A DNA stretch of 64,000 bases from NCBI RefSeq assembly GCF_003751625.1, contig NZ_RJUL01000006.1:186001-250000 (forward strand), in the 5' to 3' direction. Shown piece by piece: positions 28,400 through 37,272 of this stretch (positions within the stretch are counted from its first letter, which is position 1; each line of letters opens with the position of its first letter). The notes under the pieces were generated by a model, which ran no database searches, was not told where the DNA came from, and was given only the letters and a program-made list of their open reading frames with translations. The stretch comes from Gallaecimonas pentaromativorans (GTDB taxonomy: Bacteria; Pseudomonadota; Gammaproteobacteria; Enterobacterales; Gallaecimonadaceae). Made by a program: the position numbers and the translations under genes.

Positions 28400-29664
28400 T
28401 GGCCGCCCCGGGCTTCCATGTAATAGCTGATGTGGCTGCGGGGCTTGAGGTAGTCGAATACCGCTTGTGGCAACGCCGTTGCCTTGACGGTCCGGCTGAC
28501 CGCCAGCCCCGCCTCCTCCAAATCGATAATGGCGGCCTGCTCCCGGGGCACCGCAGGGTCGTACACCAATACCGCCGGGCTTAATAGCTTGGCGGAGTTG
28601 ACCGTCATCACCAGGCCGTACTGGTCGTCATTAAGTTGCACCAAGGTCCCCGGGGGATAGACCCCCAATACCCGAATAAAATACTGCACTATGCCCTGAT
28701 CCAGCCGGTGCTGCTCATGCTTGTAAAGATGCGATAGCACCGCATGGGGCGACATACCCGGCTCCTGGCGCCGGCCATGGCAGAGGTTGTCGTATTCGTT
28801 GGCCACCGCCACTAAGCGGGCCAGTTGGGCGATCTCCTCTCCCTTGAGCCCCTTGGGGTAACCGGTACCGTCCAGCGCTTCGTGGTGCTGAAAGATGACC
28901 TCGCGCACCGCGTCGGGAAAGTCGGGATACTGCCCGGCCAGCTCATAACCGTACTGGGTATGCAATTTGAGGAAGTTCTGTTCGGCTTCGGTCAGAGGCT
29001 CGGTTTTACGCAAGATCTGACTCGGCAACCGGCTTTTGCCCAAGTCGTGAAAAAGCCCGCCGAGCCCTGCATCCACCATCTGCGCTTCGCTCATGCCGGC
29101 GGTGCGGGCAATCAACATGGCCAGCACCGCCACATTAAGACTGTGGCAGTAAAAGCCGTCGTCGGTCTTGGGCTCGTTCATCAGGTGCAGCACCACATCA
29201 CTCTGACTGGTTAACACCCGTGCTATCTCGCTCACCATGGCCTTGCCTTCGCCAAAGGCCGATTGGGGCCGGCGCTGCATGTCCTGCATCACCGCCTTGG
29301 TGTGCACCAGGGCGCGCTGAAAATCCTGCTCGGTATTTTGCAGGCCGCGCATGTAAGCCTTTTGGCGGGCGATTTGCTGCTCTTTAAGGGCAAAGGCGGC
29401 GGCCAGTTCGGCGTCCAACTCTTCATCCTTGGCAGCGGGGGCCGGCTCGGGCTTTTTAGGCGGCTCCAAAGGTTTGGTATCGGAGCGCTCGGGCACCACC
29501 AGCACGTAGTCCAGCCCCAGGCTCTGGATAATGGCTACCTGCTTTTGCGAGCGAATTTTAAAGCGGTTAAACACAAAGGGGTGCTGGGCCCAGCGAACCG
29601 GCAGGATCACATAAAGGCCAGGGCACAGCTGATGGGGCGTGACAGCAAGCTTGTTTTTTTTCAT
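28396..29664 (-). CDS. HD-GYP domain cyclic di-GMP phosphodiesterase (DUF3391)
   Basis: 422-residue cytosolic protein. Residues 1-130 form the DUF3391 N-terminal region typical of this class (MKKNKLAVTPHQLCPGLYV). The HD-GYP domain from about 165 has FHDLGKSRLP with the HD pair, HTQYGYEL, and HHEALDGTGYPKGLKGEEI, which includes the GYP motif. The metal ligands look intact, so the enzyme should hydrolyse cyclic di-GMP to GMP. The ATG has only a weak Shine-Dalgarno. It is divergent from the PepSY gene across a 155-base gap holding a structured element. Confidence 0.95.
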   Translation of the reverse strand: MKKNKLAVTPHQLCPGLYVILPVRWAQHPFVFNRFKIRSQKQVAIIQSLGLDYVLVVPERSDTKPLEPPKKPEPAPAAKDEELDAELAAAFALKEQQIARQKAYMRGLQNTEQDFQRALVHTKAVMQDMQRRPQSAFGEGKAMVSEIARVLTSQSDVVLHLMNEPKTDDGFYCHSLNVAVLAMLIARTAGMSEAQMVDAGLGGLFHDLGKSRLPSQILRKTEPLTEAEQNFLKLHTQYGYELAGQYPDFPDAVREVIFQHHEALDGTGYPKGLKGEEIAQLARLVAVANEYDNLCHGRRQEPGMSPHAVLSHLYKHEQHRLDQGIVQYFIRVLGVYPPGTLVQLNDDQYGLVMTVNSAKLLSPAVLVYDPAVPREQAAIIDLEEAGLAVSRTVKATALPQAVFDYLKPRSHISYYMEARGGH

Positions 29665-29700
29665 TCACATCCACTTATTGTTTTAATGGTTATTGCGTAT

Positions 29701-29754
29701 CGGTAACTGCCGTCGTCTCCCGGCAGCGGTTTCCCGCAAAGCCAAGGGGGAACC
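29701..29754 (+). ncRNA. Structured leader with two hairpins, possible cis-regulatory RNA
   Basis: CTGCCG/CGGCAG (29707-29712 with 29721-29726) is followed by GGTTTCCC/GGGGAACC (29728-29735 with 29747-29754; one G-U pair). The second loop includes CGCAAAGCC, a string also typical of cyclic di-GMP-I riboswitches, but the remaining conserved blocks of that class are not found. It lies 66 bases before the PepSY gene start. Confidence 0.3.
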
Positions 29755-29819
29755 AATGAAAAGCATTCTCAATCGTGCTATGTTGCGGCCCAGTTCGTCA
29801 CGCGCTTTCCTGGAGTCTC

Positions 29820-30872
29820 ATGCGGCGCACCCTCTGGAAATGGCATGGCTGGCTTGGCCTGACTGCCGCCCTCCCCCTATTCATTATTGCCCTGAGCGGC
29901 AGCCTGCTGGTGTTTAAAAACGAGCTGGACGGCCTGCTAATGCCCGCCGTTATCTCCAGCAAGGGCGGCCCCGCGCTGGACATGAACACCTTAATGCATG
30001 ATGCCGAGCGCCAGCTCAACGGCTATGAGCTGCTGGGTTGGCAACCGGGCGAGCCGGGCCAGAACACGCTCCTTTATCTATCCAAAATGGGCAGCTACGT
30101 TTGGCAAAAAACCTATATCGACCCCAGCACCGGCCTGGTGACGGCGCCGGTAAAGCCGGTTGACCATTACCTGACCGACTGGCTGCTGAGCTTTCACTAC
30201 ACCTTTGTCAGCGGCGCTGTGGGCATTGCCGTGGCTGGGGTGACAGCGCTGTTGCTGCTGGCGCTGTCCATCAGCGGTTTTATCCTGCACCGGCGCTTTT
30301 GGAAGACCTTTTTCACCCTGCGCTGGGGCAAAAGTCTGCGGCTTTTTTTAAGTGACGGCCACAAGATGCTCGGCATCATCGGCGCGCCGGTGTTTTTGAT
30401 CCTCGGCTTTACCGGCGCCTGGTGGAACCTCGACGAATTTAGCCACGAAATCGAAACCCATGACGACAGCGCCTACATCATTACCCAGCGCTACTACAAC
30501 GATAAGCTGGATTTCGATGCCATCCTGGCCCGCGCCAAAACGGCGATACCGGGCTTTGTCACTACCTATATCCGCCTACCGGACAAAAGCTACCCTGGCA
30601 TTCACTTGTTTGGTCACCCGGCAGATGCTGGCCCCTTGCGGGGTAGCGCCGGTTCCATCATCAGCTTTGACGACCAAACCGGGGCGCTGACCGGGGTGAT
30701 GAACGCCGCCAGCCTCGGCGCCCTGTATCAGTTCAAAGACAGCTTCAAGCCCCTGCACTTTGGCACCTTTGGCGGTCTAACCACACGGGTGCTGTGGTGC
30801 CTGATAGGCTTTTTCCCCTGCCTGATGGCCCTGTCGGGCTTTTGGATGTGGCGAAAGCGGGTCAAGCGCTAG
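29820..30872 (+). CDS. PepSY-associated transmembrane protein
   Basis: 350-residue inner-membrane protein of the PepSY_TM family (PiuB-like). The ATG at 29820 has TGGAG six bases upstream. Four membrane helices: WHGWLGLTAALPLFIIALSG (residues 9-28), around 150, around 195, and a C-terminal helix ending WMWRKRVKR. Periplasmic PepSY segments lie between. Conserved His in the first and third helices (KWHGW, DGHKMLG) suit heme or metal binding. Members are often found with TonB-dependent receptors and siderophore reduction. Here the partner is not adjacent. Convergent with phaZ, overlapping by 11 bases. Confidence 0.88.
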   Translation: MRRTLWKWHGWLGLTAALPLFIIALSGSLLVFKNELDGLLMPAVISSKGGPALDMNTLMHDAERQLNGYELLGWQPGEPGQNTLLYLSKMGSYVWQKTYIDPSTGLVTAPVKPVDHYLTDWLLSFHYTFVSGAVGIAVAGVTALLLLALSISGFILHRRFWKTFFTLRWGKSLRLFLSDGHKMLGIIGAPVFLILGFTGAWWNLDEFSHEIETHDDSAYIITQRYYNDKLDFDAILARAKTAIPGFVTTYIRLPDKSYPGIHLFGHPADAGPLRGSAGSIISFDDQTGALTGVMNAASLGALYQFKDSFKPLHFGTFGGLTTRVLWCLIGFFPCLMALSGFWMWRKRVKR

Positions 30873-32409
30873 GTTTACGTTTGGCCCGGGTACCGGGGGC
30901 TTTAGCGGTATCGGCCTTGGCCGGCGCCGATTTAGCCGCTGCCGGCGAGGCTTTGGCTGGTGCTGCTTTCGCCGCTGCTGGCGGGGTCGCTGGCGCGGCT
31001 TCTACAGCAGGCTCTGCCTTGGCTGGCATAGCTTTCGCTGTGGGCGCCTTGGCTTGAGCGGGCTTTTTCGCGGCGCTGGCGGCCGGTTTTAGCGGCGCGG
31101 CCTTAGCGGCAGAAGCCGCTTTGGCAGGCACCGCTTTGGCAGCAGTTGGCGTCGCGTTAGCGGCGGCTGGCGCCTTAGCCTCAGCCGGTGGCTGCTGGTG
31201 GCTGCGGATAAAGTCTTTGACCTTGGGGCCCACTTCTTCACGAAAGCGCCGGCCGTTAAAGATGCCGTAGTGCCCTACCCCTTTTTGCACATAATGAAGC
31301 TTGCGCGCCGGCGCTATGCCTGAGCACAGCCGCTGGGCCGCCTCGGTTTGGCCCATGCCGGTGATGTCATCAAACTCCCCTTCAATGGTCATCAGCGCCG
31401 TCTTTTCGATGGCGCCAGGGTCAATCACCTGGCCACGGTAGGTCATCTTGCCTTGGGGCAGTTGGTGCTCGATAAAGACCTTTTGCACCGTTTCGAGGTA
31501 GAAATCGGCAGGCAAATCCATCACCGCCAGGTATTCGTTGTAAAAATCGCGGTGGGCCTCGGCGCTGTCGCCGTCGCCGTGGATCAAATCCTCGTAAAAC
31601 TTAAAGTGCTTACGGATATGCAAGTCCGGGTTCATCATCATAAAACCCGACAACTGGATAAAGCCCGGATAGACCTTCTGCCCCACCCCGGGATATTGCT
31701 CGGGCACGGTGCACACCACGTTTTCTTCGAACCATTCCAAGTCGTGGTCAGAGGCGTAATCATTCATTTCAGTGGGGTTGATGCGGGTGTCCACCGGCCC
31801 GCCCATCAGGGTCAGCGATAGCGGCTGGCGCTCGGATTTTCGCATCGCCATCAAGGTACAGGCCACCAGCACCGGCACCGACGGCTGACACACCGCCAGC
31901 ACATGGACATCCGGCCCCAGCTGCTCGATAAACTCAATCACGTAATCCACGTAATCATCAAAGCTAAACCCCCCTTCGCTAAGCGGCACTTCCCGGGCAT
32001 TGACCCAGTCGGTGATATACACCTCATGGTCCGGCAGAAAGTGGGCCACGGTGCCGCGCAGCAAGGTGGCGTAATGGCCGGAAAGCGGCGCGACGATCAG
32101 CAGTTTGGGGTCTTGGCGCTTGCTAAAGCGGCGAAAATGTTTGAGCTCGCAAAAAGGCCGAGTCGCAGCCACCTGCTCGCGCACCATCACGGTAGTGCCG
32201 TCGATTTCGGTGGAGTTGAGGCCAAATTCAGGCTTTTCGTAGTTGTTGGTGCAGCGCTCCATAAATTCGATACCCGCCAGCATATAGCGTCCGGTGTGGG
32301 TATAGGGCGCCAGGCTCCAGGGCAGGGTTAATTGCTTTTTCAGGGCCTGGGCCCACAGGTGCAAAGGCTGCATGGCTTGCAAGGCAGTGGCATGAAATTC
32401 ATAGAGCAT
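30862..32409 (-). CDS. phaZ: Intracellular polyhydroxyalkanoate depolymerase with histone-like tail
   Basis: PHA-granule depolymerase, 515 residues. The core (1-405) has the length of the well-known intracellular PhaZ1 family (about 410), with the nucleophile Cys174 in AVCQPS, Asp and His residues in EGEFDDITG and GVGHYGIFNGRRF. The ATG at 32409 has GGGGA seven bases upstream. Residues 406-515 are an extra tail made almost only of Ala, Lys, Pro and Ser/Thr in KAAP-like repeats ending RAKRKPSA, like histone H1-type tails and the PhaF phasin. This could tether granules to DNA. No phaC, phaB or phasin gene is in the window. Its 3' end overlaps the PepSY gene by 11 bases. Confidence 0.95.
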   Translation of the reverse strand: MLYEFHATALQAMQPLHLWAQALKKQLTLPWSLAPYTHTGRYMLAGIEFMERCTNNYEKPEFGLNSTEIDGTTVMVREQVAATRPFCELKHFRRFSKRQDPKLLIVAPLSGHYATLLRGTVAHFLPDHEVYITDWVNAREVPLSEGGFSFDDYVDYVIEFIEQLGPDVHVLAVCQPSVPVLVACTLMAMRKSERQPLSLTLMGGPVDTRINPTEMNDYASDHDLEWFEENVVCTVPEQYPGVGQKVYPGFIQLSGFMMMNPDLHIRKHFKFYEDLIHGDGDSAEAHRDFYNEYLAVMDLPADFYLETVQKVFIEHQLPQGKMTYRGQVIDPGAIEKTALMTIEGEFDDITGMGQTEAAQRLCSGIAPARKLHYVQKGVGHYGIFNGRRFREEVGPKVKDFIRSHQQPPAEAKAPAAANATPTAAKAVPAKAASAAKAAPLKPAASAAKKPAQAKAPTAKAMPAKAEPAVEAAPATPPAAAKAAPAKASPAAAKSAPAKADTAKAPGTRAKRKPSA

Positions 32410-32511
32410 CACAACATCCCCTGTAAAAAAAGTAATGAGATTGGACACTTAACAAGATAGGCGCCACTTCAAGCCTGGGCAATTATTAACCGCATCGCTT
32501 TGATGCAGGCC

Positions 32512-32537
32512 AAAAAAAAGCCCCTTGCGGGGCCTTT
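32512..32537 (-). terminator. Terminator after the M1 aminopeptidase gene
   Basis: Stem AAGGCCCC/GGGGCTT with a short loop, followed on the minus strand by eight T, right after the stop codon. Confidence 0.85.
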
Positions 32538-32538
32538 T

Positions 32539-35181
32539 TCACTGCTTGGCGCGGGCGCTGCAGAGCTCGATTTGCTCCACCGCTCCTTTGAGGTTGCGCT
32601 CACCGCCTCGGTAGTCGAGCTTGGTGAAGTACTCTTCCAGGTCTCGGGCTTTGTCTTCTGAGCAAAAGCCGCTGAAGGCGCTAACAATGCGCTTGCGGTT
32701 GGACTCTGGCCAAATGGCCTCCACCGCTTGGCGATTGGCCTTAAACCAGGCGTAGGTTTGGTCGCGGGTTTCATCGTTATAGGCTTGACCGCCCAGCAGC
32801 ATAAACCGCTCGTTGACCCGCAAGTCGCCGTTGATGGCCATGTCCAGCACCTGCGCCGACAGCTTCGGCGCTTCAAGCCCGGCCAGGGCCATCACCGCCC
32901 GCTGGCGCACCACCGCATCTTCGCTCTTGGCCAGACGCGCTTTGAGGGTGTCAAAAGCGCTTTGGCCTTTGTCCTGGGCCCAGGTTTCCATGGCAAGGCC
33001 GATAAGGTCGGGGCTGATACCGGCGTCTTTACCGGCCAAGTGCGCCTCAGCGGCGTTATCCAGTTGGCTGCGCACGGTTTTGTCTTTGACAGTACTGGCC
33101 ATAAAGGCGGTCAAGGTGGCGCGCAGCAAGGTGTCGTCTTTGGCCTCGCCAGGTTTGGCGCTTAAGCCAAGAGCCTTGAGGCGCGGGCCGTACCAGGCGG
33201 TCAGCTTGGCTTTGAGGGCCGCCTTGTCTTGGGTTTGGTGTTTCAGAATAAAGCCAAGCTGCCCCAGGGGCGCGGTGGCCAGTTCCCGGTCTTTGAGTTT
33301 GGCGATAAACGGCACCTGCGCCAGGTACGCATCAACGCTCAGGGAGCCGTCAGCCAGGGCCGCGTTAAAGCTATCGAGCACCGACAAGGCTTCGGCCTTG
33401 GACAGGCTCGACAGATCGCTTATCAGCGGCTGCCAATTGCTGACGCTAAAGCGGTAGTAGCCGGTGCCATCGGCATTGGGAACGATGTGTTCTGGGCAGC
33501 TGGCGAGGCTCAGGGCGGTGCTCTTTTGGGTCAGCAGCTCGCAGCTGCGCTGGCCGTCGACGCTGTAGCAAAACGGCAGATCCCAAGTGCGGGCAGGGTC
33601 GCCTTTGGAGCCCAGGGGCAGGTAGCGGCTTTGAGTCAGGGTCATGCTGCCCTTGCCGTCATTACAGCTGGTTTCAACGGTCACCTTGGGCACACCGGTT
33701 TGGGTCAAAAAGCTCATGAAAGCGTTGTTGACCGCCGGGTTGTTGGCGGCTACGGCGATAGCGCTGACAAAGTCCTCGGCGGTGCCGTTACCCCAGGCGT
33801 GGTCCACCAGGTATTGGTGAACCCCTTTTTGGAAAGTCTCTGGCCCGACGAAGTATTCAAACATCTTCAGCACCGCCCCGCCTTTTTGGTAGGTGATACC
33901 GTCAAAGGCGTTGGAGATGTCGCTGTTATCCAAAATCGGCTGGCGAATTTCACGCATGTTGACCAGCGAGTCAGCACTCATAGCGCGCTGGCCGCCTTGG
34001 GCGATGCCAAGGCCATAGCCCCAGTCCGGCGCCCAGGTGGCAGCGGCTTTGTTGCCGGCCCAGGTAGCGAAGGCTTCGTTAAGCCAGATATCGGTCCACC
34101 AGGGCATGGTGACCAGATCGCCAAACCACTGGTGCGCCAGCTCATGGGCATGGACAGAGGCATAGGAGCGCTTTTGCCAAAAAGGCGCGTCGTCATCCAT
34201 CAGCAGCAGCTGTTCGCGGTAGGTAATGGCGCCGGGGTTTTCCATGGCGCCGGCGGCAAAATCAGGCACGGCGATGATGTCGAGCTTTTTATAGGGGTAT
34301 GGGATCCCGAAGTAGTCTTCTAAGGTTTCGACGATACCGGCACTGTTCTCAAGGGCGAACTTGAGCTTGTCGCCCTTGCCGTGCACCGCCACACCGCGAA
34401 GGGGTACTTCCCGGTCACGAAGGGCGGTCTTGGGCATGGGTTGCCAGTCGACGATATCCAGATCACCCACCGCAAAGGCCAGCAGGTAGGTGGGCAGCGG
34501 TTTGGTGGTGGCAAATTGGATGTAGGTCCAGTCTCCGTCGTCCTTACGGGCCACTTCAGGGGTGTTGGCAATGGCCTTCATGCCCTTGGGAATGGCCAGG
34601 GTTACATCAAAAGGCACCTTAAAGCGCGGCTCGTCAAAGCCGGGGAAGGCGCGGCGGGCATCAATAGCCTCAAACTGGGTAAAGGCGTAGTTGCGGCCAC
34701 CTTCGGAGACTTTATACAGGCCTTCAAGGGACTTGTTGTACGGCGCCTCGTAGCTCACCTTGAGGGTCAGCTTCTGGGCGTCAATGTTGTGGGGAAAGGC
34801 CACCCGAATCACGCCTGAGTCGTCCATTTGCTGGATTTGGGTATCGAGGGTCTCGCCTTTGGCAGTCACCGCCTTGATGGTCAGGGCGGTCATGTCCTTG
34901 GCGTGCATCCATAAATGATCGCTGGCTTTATCCAGGGTCATTTGAATTTCGCCCTGCCCTTTGAATTCACCGCTATCGGGGTTTATCCATAGCGTCAGCT
35001 GATAATGGCTGGGGGCCGCCCACTGGGGCAACTGGGCGGTGGGAATAGACTCGGCCTCTGGCGCCGGCTTGGCCACTTCGGCGGCAGCGGGGGCTTGAGC
35101 ATCGGTTTGGGTGTCGGTGGCTGCGGGGTCTTGGCAGCCGAGTAAGGCGAGGCTTAAGGCACTGAGTATGAACTTGCGCAT
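32539..35181 (-). CDS. M1-family aminopeptidase, lipoprotein
   Basis: 880-residue zinc aminopeptidase anchored by a lipoprotein signal (LALLGC, Cys16). An acidic Ala/Pro/Asp/Gln tether precedes the beta domain. The exopeptidase motif GAMEN and the zinc motif HELAHQWFGD with the downstream Glu in NEAFATW are all present, followed by a long helical ERAP1-type C-terminal domain. The ATG at 35181 (MRKFILSALSLALLGC) is chosen; a TTG two codons earlier is less likely. It probably trims peptides at the outer face of the cell or in the periplasm. Single gene with its own terminator. Confidence 0.95.
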   Translation of the reverse strand: MRKFILSALSLALLGCQDPAATDTQTDAQAPAAAEVAKPAPEAESIPTAQLPQWAAPSHYQLTLWINPDSGEFKGQGEIQMTLDKASDHLWMHAKDMTALTIKAVTAKGETLDTQIQQMDDSGVIRVAFPHNIDAQKLTLKVSYEAPYNKSLEGLYKVSEGGRNYAFTQFEAIDARRAFPGFDEPRFKVPFDVTLAIPKGMKAIANTPEVARKDDGDWTYIQFATTKPLPTYLLAFAVGDLDIVDWQPMPKTALRDREVPLRGVAVHGKGDKLKFALENSAGIVETLEDYFGIPYPYKKLDIIAVPDFAAGAMENPGAITYREQLLLMDDDAPFWQKRSYASVHAHELAHQWFGDLVTMPWWTDIWLNEAFATWAGNKAAATWAPDWGYGLGIAQGGQRAMSADSLVNMREIRQPILDNSDISNAFDGITYQKGGAVLKMFEYFVGPETFQKGVHQYLVDHAWGNGTAEDFVSAIAVAANNPAVNNAFMSFLTQTGVPKVTVETSCNDGKGSMTLTQSRYLPLGSKGDPARTWDLPFCYSVDGQRSCELLTQKSTALSLASCPEHIVPNADGTGYYRFSVSNWQPLISDLSSLSKAEALSVLDSFNAALADGSLSVDAYLAQVPFIAKLKDRELATAPLGQLGFILKHQTQDKAALKAKLTAWYGPRLKALGLSAKPGEAKDDTLLRATLTAFMASTVKDKTVRSQLDNAAEAHLAGKDAGISPDLIGLAMETWAQDKGQSAFDTLKARLAKSEDAVVRQRAVMALAGLEAPKLSAQVLDMAINGDLRVNERFMLLGGQAYNDETRDQTYAWFKANRQAVEAIWPESNRKRIVSAFSGFCSEDKARDLEEYFTKLDYRGGERNLKGAVEQIELCSARAKQ

Positions 35182-35286
35182 GGACAACGGGATCCCTGTT
35201 ATTTTAGTTAACGCAACGTTAACACTTTCAAGTGGTTAACGGAAATCCCTTCGCCAAACAGGCCCCCACATGCGACCAAATTCTTG

Positions 35287-35886
35287 CTAGCGGAGCAGCA
35301 ACACCAGCACGCTTACCAGTACCGCCAAAAAGGCCGCTGCAATCAAAATGAGCACAAGGGAGAGAAGCAAGGTGGCAAGGCCCCGCCAGGCGCTAAAACC
35401 GTTGGCTTCCCCCAGCATGATGCTGGTGGTAAAGAGGCTATAAATGCCAAACACCAGCGGCAACAACGACACCAGCAACACCAGGGGGTTGCCTGGCCAC
35501 TGCATCTGCTCTATCCACAGCAGCTGCTCGCCCCAAAAGAAGTAGCCGATGATGCCAAACAGTGTGGCAAGGGTCACCGGAACCCCGCCCCAACTTATCG
35601 CCACCCGGGCGCCAAGCGGGTCGCCGCTGCCATCTAGCCAACGGCCGACTTGGCGCAGCACCCAGCCCTGGAAATACAGCAGCAATACGGCAAATAGCGG
35701 CAGTAAGATCACGCCTAGCGCTACCAGCAGCGAGGGCATGGCGCTGGTCAGCCAATGCTCCAGCCAGCTCAGATACCAGGCCACCACATACAGCAGCACC
35801 GAGCTATTGCCGGGGCGGGAGGCCATGACCAACCGGTAGGCGGCGCGGGGTTGCAGCCACAACAGGGCCAGGGCTTGTAGGGGCAT
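35287..35886 (-). CDS. Yip1-domain membrane protein
   Basis: 199-residue membrane protein with five hydrophobic helices and the opening LLWLQPRAAYRLVMA, typical of bacterial Yip1-family proteins. The ATG has AGAGG six bases upstream. Ten bases after the mscL stop, hence cotranscribed with it. Function in bacteria unknown; membrane organisation is only suggested by the eukaryotic family. Confidence 0.8.
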   Translation of the reverse strand: MPLQALALLWLQPRAAYRLVMASRPGNSSVLLYVVAWYLSWLEHWLTSAMPSLLVALGVILLPLFAVLLLYFQGWVLRQVGRWLDGSGDPLGARVAISWGGVPVTLATLFGIIGYFFWGEQLLWIEQMQWPGNPLVLLVSLLPLVFGIYSLFTTSIMLGEANGFSAWRGLATLLLSLVLILIAAAFLAVLVSVLVLLLR

Positions 35887-35895
35887 AGGAACCTC

Positions 35896-36372
35896 TTAGT
35901 GCGCTTCTTCGGCCGCGACCGGCAACACCGAGGTGCAGCAGGGGCAGCGTTTGGCCTTGATGGCAATGGCGGAAAAGCATTCCGGGCATTCTTTGGTACT
36001 GGGCGCCGGTTTCGGTGCCGCCTCTTCTTTGCGCTTGAGGCGGTTGATGCTGCGCACCAACATGAAGGTGGCAAAGGCGACGATAACAAAGCTCACTACG
36101 TTGTTGATAAAGACACCGTAGCTGATGGTCACCGCCCCTGCTGCGTTGGCATCGCTCAAGGTGGCATAAGGCCCGGCGGCTTTGGCGCCCTCTTTTAGCA
36201 CCACAAAAAACTGCGAAAAATCCACGCCGCCCAGCAGCAACCCGATGGGGGGCATCAGCACGTCAGATACCAGGCTTTTGACGATAGTGGTAAAGGCGCC
36301 GCCGATGATAATGCCCACTGCCATATCCACCACATTGCCTTTTACGGCAAATTCCTTGAATTCTTTCAGCAT
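35896..36372 (-). CDS. mscL: Large-conductance mechanosensitive channel MscL with zinc ribbon
   Basis: 158 residues versus about 136 in E. coli. The N-terminal helix and TM1 ([20 protein letters not shown]) and TM2 are standard. The extra C-terminal segment has CPEC (129-132) and CPCC (143-146), a small zinc ribbon after the usual helical bundle. AGGA upstream of the ATG. Opens near lytic tension on osmotic downshift. The ribbon is known in some MscL sequences but absent from the E. coli protein; it may add a redox or metal input or a protein contact. Confidence 0.96.
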   Translation of the reverse strand: MLKEFKEFAVKGNVVDMAVGIIIGGAFTTIVKSLVSDVLMPPIGLLLGGVDFSQFFVVLKEGAKAAGPYATLSDANAAGAVTISYGVFINNVVSFVIVAFATFMLVRSINRLKRKEEAAPKPAPSTKECPECFSAIAIKAKRCPCCTSVLPVAAEEAH

Positions 36373-36507
36373 CTTAGTTCCTCGCTCCAGGCCAAATGCC
36401 GGTTGGCGTCATGATAAACCTTTTAACTGCCGCTGCCAGCCGCCCCTTGCCCTTGGGCGCCCCTTGTCCGACCATTAACGTTATTTTCCACGGACCAGGA
36501 CAGTGCC

Positions 36508-37272
36508 ATGCGCTACCCCGTGCTTTTTATCGGCGGCTCCGACCCCAGCGGCGGCGCCGGCATTCAGGCCGACATTAAAAGCTGCCAGGCCCTTGGCGGC
36601 TATGCCATGGCGCTGCCGACAGCGCTGACAGTGCAAAACAGCCACGGCGTCAAAGCCTTAGAGTTGCTGCCTCCAAGCCTGGTGGCAGCCCAGGCCGAGG
36701 CGGTGCTGAGCGACATTCGCCCCCGAGCGGTCAAAATTGGCATGCTGGGGTCAATCGCCATCGCCGAAGAGCTGGCCCGGGTGCTGGCCCGCCTGGAAGG
36801 CGAAGTGCCCATCATCCTCGACCCGGTGCTTTCGGCCAGTAGCGGCATGAAGCTTGGCGCCCTTGAGGCCGTCGAGCGGCTATTGCCCCTTTGCACCCTG
36901 GTGACCCCCAACCTCCCGGAAGCAGCCAGCATTCTGGCTGCACCGGCCATGCCAACGCCGATGCTTATCCAGGCGTTGAAAGAAGCTCTGCCCTGCGCTT
37001 TTTTACTCAAAGGGGGCCATGGTGACGGCGCGGTGCTGACCGATTGGCTGTGGGACGGTAAACGCCTGACCAGCCTCAATGCCCGGCGCCAGCAGGGTAA
37101 CCAGTTGCATGGCACCGGCTGCACCCTGGCGGCGGCCATCGCCACCGAGCTTGCCAAAGGAAAACCCTTGCATCTGGCCACCATCCTTGCCCATCAATAC
37201 CTACAAGGGGCCATTCGCCGCGCCGCCACGGCGCCCCTTGGCCAGGGGCACCACGGGCCGCTTTGGCATTAG
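36508..37272 (+). CDS. thiD: Hydroxymethylpyrimidine/phosphomethylpyrimidine kinase
   Basis: Thiamine pathway kinase that phosphorylates HMP and HMP-P. 254 residues. The N-terminal GGSDPSGGAGIQADIK, the GMLGS/ILDPVL block and the ATP-site HGTGCTLAAAIA show the ribokinase-like family. No other thi gene and no TPP riboswitch lies upstream, so it may serve salvage. Convergent with cmoM, stop codons overlapping by four bases. Confidence 0.95.
   Translation: MRYPVLFIGGSDPSGGAGIQADIKSCQALGGYAMALPTALTVQNSHGVKALELLPPSLVAAQAEAVLSDIRPRAVKIGMLGSIAIAEELARVLARLEGEVPIILDPVLSASSGMKLGALEAVERLLPLCTLVTPNLPEAASILAAPAMPTPMLIQALKEALPCAFLLKGGHGDGAVLTDWLWDGKRLTSLNARRQQGNQLHGTGCTLAAAIATELAKGKPLHLATILAHQYLQGAIRRAATAPLGQGHHGPLWH

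Noticed and set aside
29701-29754. Definite cyclic di-GMP-I riboswitch
   Set aside because: Only the CGCAAAGCC string matches; the GNRA tetraloop stem and the second conserved arm are not found, so it is listed only as an unassigned structured leader.
36400-36507. TPP riboswitch before thiD
   Set aside because: The conserved CUGAGA and ACCUGA blocks are absent in the 135-base gap.
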